Shown: positions 15,801-23,380 of the stretch, piece after piece | Layout of the letters: each line of letters opens with the position of its first letter | How positions within the stretch are numbered: the stretch's first letter is position 1 | Source of the DNA: Deltaproteobacteria bacterium | GTDB lineage: Bacteria; CG2-30-53-67 | Length of the DNA stretch: 31,753 nt | Assembly (NCBI GenBank): GCA_013151235.1 | Contig: JAADIO010000052.1 | Location: 1-31,753, forward strand | Direction: 5' to 3' | The notes under the pieces: model-generated | Databases searched by the model: none | Told to the model about the DNA's origin: nothing | The model's input: only the letters and a program-made list of their open reading frames with translations | Position numbers and translations under genes: made by a program

Positions 15801-17381
15801 TTACCTGTCGTTTTCGGCCACGGAGAGCCCGAACGTCGCCAGGATGATCGGGAAGTCCTGGAATGCAAAGTTCTCGGCCGCCAAGTGAAATCCGTGCCAG
15901 TTCGTGAAGGAGGGGGTGATCAGCCGGTACCTCTTCACCGTCCCTGCATCGTCGATGCGGATCCAGTGCCACGTTGCTCCGCGCGGGGCCTCGACCCCCG
16001 CCAGTGCAACCCCCTCTGCGGGTTTGCAGGGAACCCGGACCGGACCATTCCGCAGCGCCCCGGTTGCCTGCTCCATGAGATGGACCGCCTCCCTTGCCTC
16101 GGTGAGGAGTACCCGAAGGCGCGCATAGCCGTCCCCTTCATCCTCGCAGGGGAGGCGGAACTTGAAGGCATCGTAGGCCGCATAGGGCTGCATCCTCCTG
16201 AGATCGTTGCAGCAGCCCGACCCGCGGGCCACGGGACCTACGAGCCCATGGTTGCGGGCCTCCTCTCTGGTGACGATCCCCACTTCCTCGATCCGGTCGA
16301 GGAAACTGCTGGTGTTGATCAGTATTTTTTCAATTCCGTTCAGGCGCCGGACAATACCCCCGGCCCGGGCTACGGTCTTGCCGCATGCCCGGTCATCCAG
16401 GTCGCGGCTTAAACCGCCGGGGACAGCCATGCCGAAGAGATAGCGATGGCCGGTGAGACTGCCGGAAAGCCTGAGCGCCTCTTCCTCCAGGATCGCCGTC
16501 TGGTTTGCGGCGACGACCAGCCCGGTGGAGTTGCAGATTCCTGCGACGGTTCCCAGGTGATGGCGGAACCGTTCCAGTTCGGAGAGGAAGACCCTTAATA
16601 CGCCGGCGCGTTCCGGTACCTCCGTGTCGCCGAGCTGTTCCACGGCCATGCAACCGGCGAGAGCGTGGGAGAAGGCCGTGGTGCCGGCGAACCGCTCGAC
16701 CATGAGGAGCGCATCATCGTATGCGCGCCCTTCCGCTCTTTTCTCCACACCGCGGTATTTGAAAAAGAGCCGGGGAAAGATCCGAATCACTTCTTCTCCG
16801 ATGGTCTCCAACTGGAAATGGACGGATTCCGCATCGCCGGAGAAGATGGGACCGACCGGCATGATGAAGGCGCCGGGTGCATCCACGATCCTTCTCGGCC
16901 GCCAGTTCCGACTTGGCCTGCGGTTGGCAAGGGTGGCATCGATATCAAATCCGTTGCGCATCGGTTCCACCCCTTCCTGCCAGGCATCGTCATGGAGGAT
17001 AAAGTCTCCCAGGCGGGGATGCCCTTCAAATACCAGACCGAAGAGGTCCTCCGCCTCCCGCTCATGCCAGTCCGCGGCGTGGACCTCTCCGCAGATGCTT
17101 TTGCATAGACGTTTTTTTATGGGAGTATCGGTCCTTAACAGGATACGCCCCATCTCACCCTGCCCGGCGAAGAGGTAAAAAAGATCACACCGCTCGGCAT
17201 TTTCTTCCACGATCAATCCGGCAAAATGATAGTTCCGCCGGTTGGATAGCCAGCCGCAGACCTTGGGCAGTTCGTCATTTCCGCACACGATTTCGGTGAT
17301 CCCATTCCGGATGCCGGTAACTTTTTCAATTGCAGCGGGCCAGAGGAGAGACGCTTGCTTCGTTACCTGCTCGATATTCAT
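15801..17381 (-). CDS. hyfG: Ehr large subunit (NuoC-NuoD/HyfG-like) lacking all NiFe-ligand cysteines
   Basis: The protein has 526 residues. The ATG at 17381 is chosen because GGAGG lies just upstream and it begins 4 bp after the previous stop. A NuoC-like domain (about 1-135, HEREAEDLFGLVFEGHP) is fused to a NuoD/NiFe large-subunit domain (from about 165; FKYRGVEKRAEGR near 208-219). In true hydrogenases the next motif is ERxCGIC; here residues 229-235 read ERFAGTT. The C-terminal DPCxxC is likewise replaced by FGLSVA near the end (DFPIILATFGLSVAENDR). All four Ni-Fe ligands are gone, so the subunit cannot carry the NiFe site and fits the Ehr (energy-converting hydrogenase-related) class. 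The physiological electron donor and acceptor are unknown. Confidence 0.9.
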   Translation of the reverse strand: MNIEQVTKQASLLWPAAIEKVTGIRNGITEIVCGNDELPKVCGWLSNRRNYHFAGLIVEENAERCDLFYLFAGQGEMGRILLRTDTPIKKRLCKSICGEVHAADWHEREAEDLFGLVFEGHPRLGDFILHDDAWQEGVEPMRNGFDIDATLANRRPSRNWRPRRIVDAPGAFIMPVGPIFSGDAESVHFQLETIGEEVIRIFPRLFFKYRGVEKRAEGRAYDDALLMVERFAGTTAFSHALAGCMAVEQLGDTEVPERAGVLRVFLSELERFRHHLGTVAGICNSTGLVVAANQTAILEEEALRLSGSLTGHRYLFGMAVPGGLSRDLDDRACGKTVARAGGIVRRLNGIEKILINTSSFLDRIEEVGIVTREEARNHGLVGPVARGSGCCNDLRRMQPYAAYDAFKFRLPCEDEGDGYARLRVLLTEAREAVHLMEQATGALRNGPVRVPCKPAEGVALAGVEAPRGATWHWIRIDDAGTVKRYRLITPSFTNWHGFHLAAENFAFQDFPIILATFGLSVAENDR

Positions 17382-17385
17382 CGTG

Positions 17386-18837
17386 TTATCCTCCAAGCGT
17401 TGTTGCGGCAAGCGTGATCAGCTTCTCAAGGGGACCCGGGATGAAAATTCCCAGGACAAGTATCGGTACTGCGGCGAATATCATGGTTGTTCTGCAACTC
17501 AACGGAAGGGGCTCAGGCCTTTCTCCCTCCCCTTCGATTGTCGGGGCCGACCCGAAAACCATACGGCTGACATGATTCATGATGGCGAAAAAGGCCACGG
17601 CGATAAAGAGGAGCAGCAACCCCACGGCGACATACTCCCCCCGGTGCAGCCCGGCTTTCAGGATGGAGAACTCGCTCATGAAGATCGCGAAAGGGGGCGC
17701 CCCGGCAATGGCCAGCCCCCCGAAAAGGAGAGCGACACCGGCACCGGGGGCCCTGGTGATCAGGCTGCGTACCTCAGCGATCTCCCGGGTGCCCGTCAGG
17801 AGCAGAACACTTCCTGCGGCGTAGAAGCAGAACGATTTTGTAACGGCGTGGGCCGTGATCTGCAGCATTGCAGCGGAAGACGCCGAAACCCCTCCTAGGC
17901 CGACGGCGGTCAGGATGATTCCCATGTGCTCAATGGTGGAGAAGGCGAAGAGCCGTTTGTAGTCCTTGACCTGGACCAGCAGAAAGGCCGCCGTCCCCGC
18001 GGAGATCAGCCCGAAGACCAGCATCCAGGTATCCGGACTGACACCAGGTGCATTCCGCAGGATGGGGACCAGGCGGAGAATCGCGTAGAGGACGGCGGTG
18101 GTTTTTACGCCCGAGAGAAGTGCGCACACGGGTGTCGGCGCCTGGCTGTGGGCATCGGGAAGCCAGGTATGGAGCGGCACCAGTCCGGCCTTGGCGCCGA
18201 ACCCGAGCAGAATCAGGGCAAAGGCCGTCCGCAACAGCACGGGTGACATACGGGGGGCGCCTGCCGCCAGCCCGGCCCAGGTATAGTGTTCGATACCGGC
18301 CCTTTGTGCCGCCCAGAAAAGGATCAGGAAACCGAGCAGAGCGATGGCCGCACCCATGACCGTAAGCACAACGTATTTCCACGCAGCCTCGAGGGCTTCG
18401 TGAGAGTTCTCAAACCCGACCAGCAGCACGGAAAACAGGGTGGTCAGCTCCACGGCGATCCAGATGATATTCGGCTCCTGGACCAGGGGCACCATGATCA
18501 TGGAAAAGACAAAGAGGTTGAAATTTAGATAGTATCGACGCAGGTCGGCCCGGTTGTGATGCTTCATGTAGCCGATGGAAAAGAGAGCGGCCGTCATGTT
18601 TACAAAGGCGACCGGGATGAGAATGAGAGCGCCCGGTGCATCCAGGGCGATCCAGCCGGGGATTGCCGCCACGATGTGTCCGGGAGATGTGATGACATTC
18701 AGGGCTGCCCGCACCGACAAGGCCAGCGTGGCCATCGCCGCGATCAGGGCGATGGTCGACTCGATACGTTCCCTGCGTGTGAGAAAAGAGAGTAGTGCGG
18801 CGGCCAGCGGTATCGTTATCAGAACAAAGAGGATCAT
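17386..18837 (-). CDS. hyfF: Hydrogenase-4 component F-like / NuoN-family ion-translocating membrane subunit
   Basis: This 483-residue membrane protein has the proton-antiporter fold. The conserved Glu (IAVELTTLFSVLLVGF) and Lys (GFGAKAGLVPLHTWLPDAH) lie in the expected helices, and the loop VKDYKRLFAFSTIEHMG matches the HyfF/NuoN family closely. It is the second antiporter-like subunit of the Ehr complex. The ATG at 18837 overlaps the stop of the upstream gene (ATGA), and GGAGG near its own stop serves as the ribosome-binding site of the large-subunit gene. Length is normal for HyfF. Confidence 0.92.
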   Translation of the reverse strand: MILFVLITIPLAAALLSFLTRRERIESTIALIAAMATLALSVRAALNVITSPGHIVAAIPGWIALDAPGALILIPVAFVNMTAALFSIGYMKHHNRADLRRYYLNFNLFVFSMIMVPLVQEPNIIWIAVELTTLFSVLLVGFENSHEALEAAWKYVVLTVMGAAIALLGFLILFWAAQRAGIEHYTWAGLAAGAPRMSPVLLRTAFALILLGFGAKAGLVPLHTWLPDAHSQAPTPVCALLSGVKTTAVLYAILRLVPILRNAPGVSPDTWMLVFGLISAGTAAFLLVQVKDYKRLFAFSTIEHMGIILTAVGLGGVSASSAAMLQITAHAVTKSFCFYAAGSVLLLTGTREIAEVRSLITRAPGAGVALLFGGLAIAGAPPFAIFMSEFSILKAGLHRGEYVAVGLLLLFIAVAFFAIMNHVSRMVFGSAPTIEGEGERPEPLPLSCRTTMIFAAVPILVLGIFIPGPLEKLITLAATTLGG

Positions 18838-19529
18838 TTGTCCGGCTCCTCCCTCAGTTTGGAGAGCCTTCCCACGGCGGTGTTTCCGACTCGTTTATGG
18901 ACGGCGCCGGTCAGCACACCCACCATGAAGGTCAATATGAGAACGTCAAAGGCCAGTGCCAGTTCGGCGATCAGGGGCAGGTTGGGGGCGATTGCCACCC
19001 CGGCGAAGAACGCCCCGTTTTCCATTGCCAAAAGCCCCAGGAGCTGCGGGACCGCCTCGCGGCGGACGGTCAGCGTATAGGCGCCGAGAAGGAGCCCGGC
19101 CAGGCCGATGGGGACATTAATGCGGACGGTTCCTCCTGCGGCGGCGGCCTTGATCCATGGAAGGCTGAAGAAATATGCAGCAATCGTCAGGATCAGAGCG
19201 ATAATCAGTGAAGTCGGGATCTCGACCGCCTGCGAGATCTCCCTCCGTGTGTAGACCTCTTCACTCAACATGCGGCGCAGGAGCCACGGGAGGAACCAGA
19301 CCTTCGTGAAGAGGTTGATCGTTCCCACGGCCATGAGATGCATGGAAAAAGGACGGAGGCCCAACAGAAACGCCGCCGCGACCAGACAGAGCGATTGGAG
19401 GATAAAGAACCGGAGGCAGGCGCGCACCTGGCGCGTGGCCACGATTCCGAAGGTGGCAATGATAAAAACACCTCCGGCAAGGGAGTCCAGGTTGGTCATG
19501 AGAGGCGTAATGTTTTGAAAGACCGCCAT
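18834..19529 (-). CDS. hyfE: Hydrogenase-4 component E-like (NuoK-related) membrane subunit
   Basis: This 231-residue membrane protein has about six to seven helices. The N-terminal part (GGVFIIATFGIVATRQVRACLRFF) and the segment LGLLAMENGAFFAGVAIAP match the HyfE family, whose second half is NuoK-like with a conserved Glu in the ENGAFF helix. It forms part of the membrane arm of the Ehr complex. GGAGGCGGAG precedes the ATG at 19529. It follows the NuoH-like gene by 11 bp and overlaps the HyfF-like gene by 4 bp. Confidence 0.88.
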   Translation of the reverse strand: MAVFQNITPLMTNLDSLAGGVFIIATFGIVATRQVRACLRFFILQSLCLVAAAFLLGLRPFSMHLMAVGTINLFTKVWFLPWLLRRMLSEEVYTRREISQAVEIPTSLIIALILTIAAYFFSLPWIKAAAAGGTVRINVPIGLAGLLLGAYTLTVRREAVPQLLGLLAMENGAFFAGVAIAPNLPLIAELALAFDVLILTFMVGVLTGAVHKRVGNTAVGRLSKLREEPDK

Positions 19530-19540
19530 TCTCCGCCTCC

Positions 19541-20491
19541 TTAATGCGTGAAGACACTGGTCAGCATTGCGATGACTGCGATCACGAATGCGGCGCTCAT
19601 GAATTCACTGATCCGGAAGAGTCTCAGCTTCGCCAGTGATGACTCGATGAGAACAAGGAGCATGATAAAAAGGAGGATCTTGAACAGGACCAGCGGAACG
19701 GCAGTGAGGATCGCACCCCACTCCAGGGTTGAAGCGAGCCCCCAGGGCGTCACGAGGACGTTCAGCAAAACGATCATGAGCACGAAAAACTTCATCCAGC
19801 CGCCCCACTTCATGAGCGCGGCGCTCCGTCCCGAGTATTCCAGGTCCTTTGATTCATCGATCATGGCCAGTTCGAAATGACCGCTGGGATTGTCGACGGG
19901 GATGCGCCCCTTCTCGGCCAGGATGAGCATGACGAAGGCGACCAGGAGCAGGAGATGCGACGGCTCGAAAAAATTGGCCGGGGGCGTCACCCATTTCTGC
20001 TGTACGATAAAGGGGATGGTGGAATCGGCTACGAAGGAGACGGTAAAAAATACGATGAGAAAGATCGGTTCCGTCAGGAAACCAACCATGCGGGTGCGGC
20101 TTGCCCCCATCGGGCCGTAAGGGTTTGCCGTATCCGCTGCCGCCAGTGCGGCAAAAAATCCGCCCAACGTTAGGACGAAACCGGCGCCGACCATGTCGGC
20201 CATGAATGCCCAGAAGAGAGGATAGTCGGTCAGGACGGGGATCAGGAGCGTCACAAAGATGGGGGTGATAAAGACGATGTAGGGAGCCACACGAAAGATC
20301 CATGAACTCTCCTTCGGTACGATTTCGTCTTTGGAGAAAAGCTTTCGGAGATCCCGGTAGGGCTGGAGGATGCTCGGCCCCTTCTTGGACTGTATAATCT
20401 CCTTCAGTCGGTTCAGCACCCCCGCCGCCAGGGGGGAGAATCCCATGACCATGAGTACCTGCAGGAGATTGAATAGGATACGCTTGCTCAT
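19541..20491 (-). CDS. hyfC: Hydrogenase-4 component C-like / NuoH-family membrane subunit, first gene of the Ehr operon
   Basis: The protein has 316 residues. The ATG at 20491 has GAAGGAG upstream; the frame is open further up, but that part runs through a terminator hairpin and riboswitch leader and is not coding. Family marks are ILQPYRDLRKLFSKDE near the start and the cytoplasmic loop EKGRIPVDNPSGHFELAMIDE followed by LEYSGR, as in NuoH/HyfC, which links the soluble and membrane arms. About eight hydrophobic helices are present. It heads a seven-gene operon in the order C, E, F, G, transporter, small subunit, B. Expression is likely set by the fluoride riboswitch in its leader. Confidence 0.9.
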   Translation of the reverse strand: MSKRILFNLLQVLMVMGFSPLAAGVLNRLKEIIQSKKGPSILQPYRDLRKLFSKDEIVPKESSWIFRVAPYIVFITPIFVTLLIPVLTDYPLFWAFMADMVGAGFVLTLGGFFAALAAADTANPYGPMGASRTRMVGFLTEPIFLIVFFTVSFVADSTIPFIVQQKWVTPPANFFEPSHLLLLVAFVMLILAEKGRIPVDNPSGHFELAMIDESKDLEYSGRSAALMKWGGWMKFFVLMIVLLNVLVTPWGLASTLEWGAILTAVPLVLFKILLFIMLLVLIESSLAKLRLFRISEFMSAAFVIAVIAMLTSVFTH

Positions 20492-20569
20492 GCCCGGCTC
20501 CTTCTCCCTGAAGATGAGTTTCGGTCCCCGAGTCGTACGGTCCGTCAAGCGGTGTATGAAGGCGGGCAC

Positions 20570-20592
20570 AAAAAAACCCGCTTTGCGGCGGG
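20570..20592 (-). terminator. Intrinsic terminator in the Ehr operon leader (riboswitch expression platform)
   Basis: On the minus strand a CCCGC/GCGGG stem (arms 20588-20592 and 20577-20581, 6-nt loop) is followed directly by seven T (20576-20570). It lies between the fluoride aptamer and the first gene. The upstream leader segment GGCGGG (20618-20623) is complementary to CCCGCC (20587-20592) in the terminator's 5' side and could form an antiterminator. Confidence 0.85.
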
Positions 20593-20639
20593 CTCCAGAC
20601 CGGACAGTACCGACTCCCCCGCCACAGAACAACCTCCGA

Positions 20640-20691
20640 GACAGGAGTCATTAGCCGGATTCAGGCGATTGTACGGGAGACTCCATCCCCA
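20640..20691 (-). promoter_or_regulatory. Fluoride (crcB-class) riboswitch aptamer
   Basis: The 52-nt minus-strand segment from 20691 to 20640 matches the fluoride aptamer position by position: TGGGG-ATGGAGTC-TCCCG (P1 with the GATG bulge), then ATCGCC...GGCTAATGACTCC. The pseudoknot is exact: GGAGTC (in the 5' part) pairs with GACTCC (3' part). P2 is GCC/GGC. Length equals the well-known Thermotoga aptamer as I recall it. A second GGAGTC downstream (20612-20617) can compete for the pseudoknot strand. In the fluoride-bound state the adjacent GGCGGG would be free to block the terminator. The logic is therefore fluoride-ON for the Ehr operon. Confidence 0.92.
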
Positions 20692-20705
20692 CATTTTTAA
20701 TTTCG

Positions 20706-20734
20706 TACGGTACCATGATATGAAAAAAAGTCAA
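20706..20734 (-). promoter_or_regulatory. Weak promoter candidate for the Ehr operon
   Basis: On the minus strand TTGACT (20729-20734) lies about 40 bp upstream of the aptamer. At 17-bp spacing the -10 (ACCGTA, 20706-20711) is poor, so the -35 is plausible but the -10 is not settled. A GGTACCGTACG self-complementary stretch covers this position. Confidence 0.3.
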
Positions 20735-20862
20735 GACTTTTCCCCGGCCTCTGACTCTGTGGGTTAAGCAAAGATCTTGAAGTATGCTCCCGCGTATATC
20801 CTATGGGGTTGAAAAGAGGCTGAAGGAGAAAGGATCAATCCCCATCTTTGCAGAAAATGTGA

Positions 20863-20918
20863 TTGACAGCGGGCTCCTTTTTTTTGTACTTTAACGGTTG
20901 AGCATATGTTCAACCGTT
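20863..20918 (+). promoter_or_regulatory. Promoter with a 26-bp operator palindrome for the second ArsR-type gene
   Basis: TTGACA (20863-20868) and TACTTT (20887-20892) are 18 bp apart. Immediately after lies AACGGTTGA-N8-TCAACCGTT (arms 20893-20901 and 20910-20918). The inner CATATG continues the symmetry, with a single mismatched pair. The palindrome covers the expected transcription start, as in autorepressed ArsR/SmtB promoters. Confidence 0.8.
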
Positions 20919-20925
20919 TCAATGA

Positions 20926-21297
20926 ATGGTTGCCATGAAGAAACGAGACCGTACATCCTGTGAAATCACCTTCGTCGACCGGCGGAGAGTCGCATCCGTC
21001 AGGAAGAGGATGAAGAGCGACGAGACCCTGCTGCGCCTGTCGGAGACGTTCCGGGCACTGGGGGACCCCACGAGGATGAAGATCATCTTCGCCCTTTCTT
21101 TGGAGGAACTCTGCGTCTGTGATGTTGCCAACCTGCTGGGAACGACGAAGTCCGCCGTCTCCCATCAGTTGAGGATCCTGCGGAACATGCGCCTGGTGAA
21201 ATACCGCAAGGAGGGGAAGATGGTTTATTACTCCCTCGATGACGAACATATCGAAGATCTTTTTGAGATGGGATTACAACATGCGGAGGAGAAGTGA
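20926..21297 (+). CDS. ArsR/SmtB-family metal-responsive repressor of the P1B ATPase
   Basis: The protein has 123 residues from the ATG at 20926; an in-frame ATG at 20935 is possible, and neither has a clear Shine-Dalgarno sequence. The winged helix-turn-helix (GDPTRMKIIFAL ... SAVSHQLRILRNMRLV ... KEGKMVYYSLDD) closely resembles the repressor at 7262-7618. It carries both known types of metal site: the alpha-3 ELCVCD Cys pair and an alpha-5 set D-x-H, then His and Glu at +11 and +14 (EHIEDLFEMGLQHAEE). It is translationally coupled to the downstream ATPase by a TGATG overlap and almost certainly represses it. A Zn/Cd/Pb-type inducer is likely but not proven. Confidence 0.9.
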   Translation: MVAMKKRDRTSCEITFVDRRRVASVRKRMKSDETLLRLSETFRALGDPTRMKIIFALSLEELCVCDVANLLGTTKSAVSHQLRILRNMRLVKYRKEGKMVYYSLDDEHIEDLFEMGLQHAEEK

Positions 21298-23201
21298 TGG
21301 GTTGTTCTTGTGGCAAAAAAGAATGTATTGAAGGGCGTTGGTGGCGTCATCCCCCCATGCGGAACGCCCTGATTTCAGGTCTCGTGACCGGCACGGCTTT
21401 TGTGCTGACCTATCTCGGGATCCTCCCGAGGTCGGCCGAGATTGTCATTTATCTCGTCGCCATCGCCATAGGAGGCTACCACTGGATGCGGGAGGGGGTT
21501 GAAGAACTGATTAAGGAGCGTGAGGTCGGGATCGATCTTTTGATGATCGCCGCCACGGTCGGTTCGGCGGTTCTCGGGATGTGGGACGAGGCCGCCTTCC
21601 TGGTCTTCCTGTACGGCGCGGCGGAGGGGCTGGAAGAATACACCTATGCCCGGACCCGGCATTCCATCCGGCAACTTCTCGACCTCGCTCCGAAAGAGGC
21701 CCGGGTCGTCCGGGAGGGGAAGGAGGTGACTATTCCGGCGGGAGAGATTCGGCCCGGGGAGGTCTTTATCGTCCGGCCGGGGGAGTCAATCCCGACGGAC
21801 GGGGTGATCATCACCGGCCGTTCTTCCGTGAACGAAGCGCCGGTGACCGGCGAGTCGGTCCCCGTGGAAAAGAAGAAGGGAATGAAGGTCTTCGCCGCGA
21901 CGATGAACGAGGAAGGGGCGCTTACGATCGAGGCCACGGCCGGATTCGAAGACAACACCCTCTCCAGGATGATTCACATGGTTGAAGAGGCGCAGGACCA
22001 GAAAGGGCGGGTGCAGTTGTTCATCGACCGGTTCGGGAAGAGATACACACCGCTGGTGCTCGTCTTTGCCCTTGGACTTCTCATCGCGCCACCCATGTTC
22101 GGGCTCTCTTTTGCATACTGGGCGGAAAGGGCGGTCGTCCTTCTCGTTGCCGCCGCACCCTGTGCCCTTGTGATGTCGACCCCCGTGGCCATCGCTGCCG
22201 GGATCGGCCTGGCCGGCCGAAACGGGGTCCTGATCAAGGGGGGCGTGGCCCTGGAGAACCTGGCCCGGATCAGGGTCGTCGCCTTCGATAAGACCGGCAC
22301 CCTGACGCGGGGTAAACCGGTCGTCACCGATGTCGTATCGTTCAACGGGAGTGAGAGCGAGATGCTGAAACGGGCCTGCAGCGTGGAGCGGTTCTCCGAG
22401 CACCCACTCGCGCGGGCGATTGCCGAAAAAGCGGAGGCATCCGGGATTGAAGGTGTTGAGGTAAAAAGGTTCAGCTCGATCTCCGGCTACGGCGCCCGGG
22501 CCGAGATTGATGGTGAGACCGTTTACGTCGGGAGCGACAAGCTCTTTGCCCGGTCCGGCCGGGATGGAGTCTCCAATGGTATGATCGAGGATCTCAGACG
22601 GGAGGGGAAGACGGTCATCTTTGTCGGCAGCGGGGAGAAGATCGACGGCATTATCGCCATCCGGGACGAGATCCGCCCCCGGTCGGAAGAGATCGTCTCC
22701 GCACTGCACCGGATGAGGATCAAGGTCGTCATGCTGACCGGGGACAACGAAACCAGCGCCGAGGCCGTCGCCCGTGAACTGAATATCGATAAGGTACGGG
22801 CCGGGCTCAAACCCGAGGAGAAGATCCGGGTCGTCCGGGAACTGGAAGAAGAATACGGTGCCGTGGCCATGGTGGGGGACGGGATCAACGATGCCCCGGC
22901 CTTAGCCGGTGCCACGCTCGGGATCGCCATGGGAGCGGCCGGGACCGATGCCGCCGTCGAGGCCGCCGACATCGCCTTGATGGGGGACGACCTCGGGCGG
23001 ATCCTCTATGCCGTCCGGCTCGGGAAGAAGTCCGGCCGGATCAGCCGGCAGAATATCGTTTTTGCGATCTCAACCCTGGCGGTTCTTATCCCGGCCGCCC
23101 TTACTGGCTGGATGAGCATCGCCGTGGCCGTAATATTCCACGAGGCCTCGGAACTCATCGCCGTTGCGAACGGACTGCGGGTCGCTCGGGAAGGGGATTG
23201 A
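21297..23201 (+). CDS. P1B-type heavy-metal ATPase (ZntA/CadA-like) with APC instead of CPC
   Basis: The protein has 634 residues from the ATG at 21297, with GGAGGAG upstream. A short Cys-rich tail (CSCGKKEC) replaces the usual N-terminal metal-binding domain. Eight-helix P1B core features are present: PTDGVIITG...NEAPVTGES, the membrane motif APC at 287-289 in APCALVMSTPVA, DKTGT with the phosphorylated Asp at 331, SEHPLA, TGDNE and [13 protein letters not shown]. The last helix reads IFHEASELIAVANGLRV. Overall similarity is to Zn/Cd/Pb exporters (P1B-2), but the first Cys of the CPC ligand pair is Ala, which should change metal selectivity. It is controlled by the coupled ArsR-type repressor. 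The protein is intact and sits in the cytoplasmic membrane. Confidence 0.92.
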   Translation: MGCSCGKKECIEGRWWRHPPMRNALISGLVTGTAFVLTYLGILPRSAEIVIYLVAIAIGGYHWMREGVEELIKEREVGIDLLMIAATVGSAVLGMWDEAAFLVFLYGAAEGLEEYTYARTRHSIRQLLDLAPKEARVVREGKEVTIPAGEIRPGEVFIVRPGESIPTDGVIITGRSSVNEAPVTGESVPVEKKKGMKVFAATMNEEGALTIEATAGFEDNTLSRMIHMVEEAQDQKGRVQLFIDRFGKRYTPLVLVFALGLLIAPPMFGLSFAYWAERAVVLLVAAAPCALVMSTPVAIAAGIGLAGRNGVLIKGGVALENLARIRVVAFDKTGTLTRGKPVVTDVVSFNGSESEMLKRACSVERFSEHPLARAIAEKAEASGIEGVEVKRFSSISGYGARAEIDGETVYVGSDKLFARSGRDGVSNGMIEDLRREGKTVIFVGSGEKIDGIIAIRDEIRPRSEEIVSALHRMRIKVVMLTGDNETSAEAVARELNIDKVRAGLKPEEKIRVVRELEEEYGAVAMVGDGINDAPALAGATLGIAMGAAGTDAAVEAADIALMGDDLGRILYAVRLGKKSGRISRQNIVFAISTLAVLIPAALTGWMSIAVAVIFHEASELIAVANGLRVAREGD

Positions 23202-23380
23202 AGGGGGAAGGCAAGGAAGGGCAAGGGGCAAGGCACAAAGGCACAGAGGGACAAAGGGACAAGGCACACAGCAAAAGCATCAACCACGGGGAACTCGGGG
23301 AGCACGGGGAAAAGTCGAAACCCACAAGCATGAACCACGGAGTTCTCGGAGAAAGACAAAAATGGGAAGGGAGGATCGTT
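23202..23380. other. Low-complexity purine-rich spacer, no gene
   Basis: About 180 bp of GGCAAGG/GGCACAAAGG-type short repeats, followed by two imperfect copies of an AACCACGG..CTCGG motif (near 23282 and 23332). The frame is open through it into the next gene, but composition and repeats argue against coding. Looks like dispersed repeat debris. Confidence 0.5.

Noticed and set aside
15801-17381. Catalytic [NiFe] group 4 hydrogenase
   Set aside because: All four NiFe-ligand cysteines are replaced and no maturation genes are present in the window.
20492-20632. 47-residue N-terminal extension of the NuoH-like protein
   Set aside because: It would run through an intrinsic terminator and the riboswitch switching region. 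The ATG at 20491 has a good ribosome-binding site and matches the family start.
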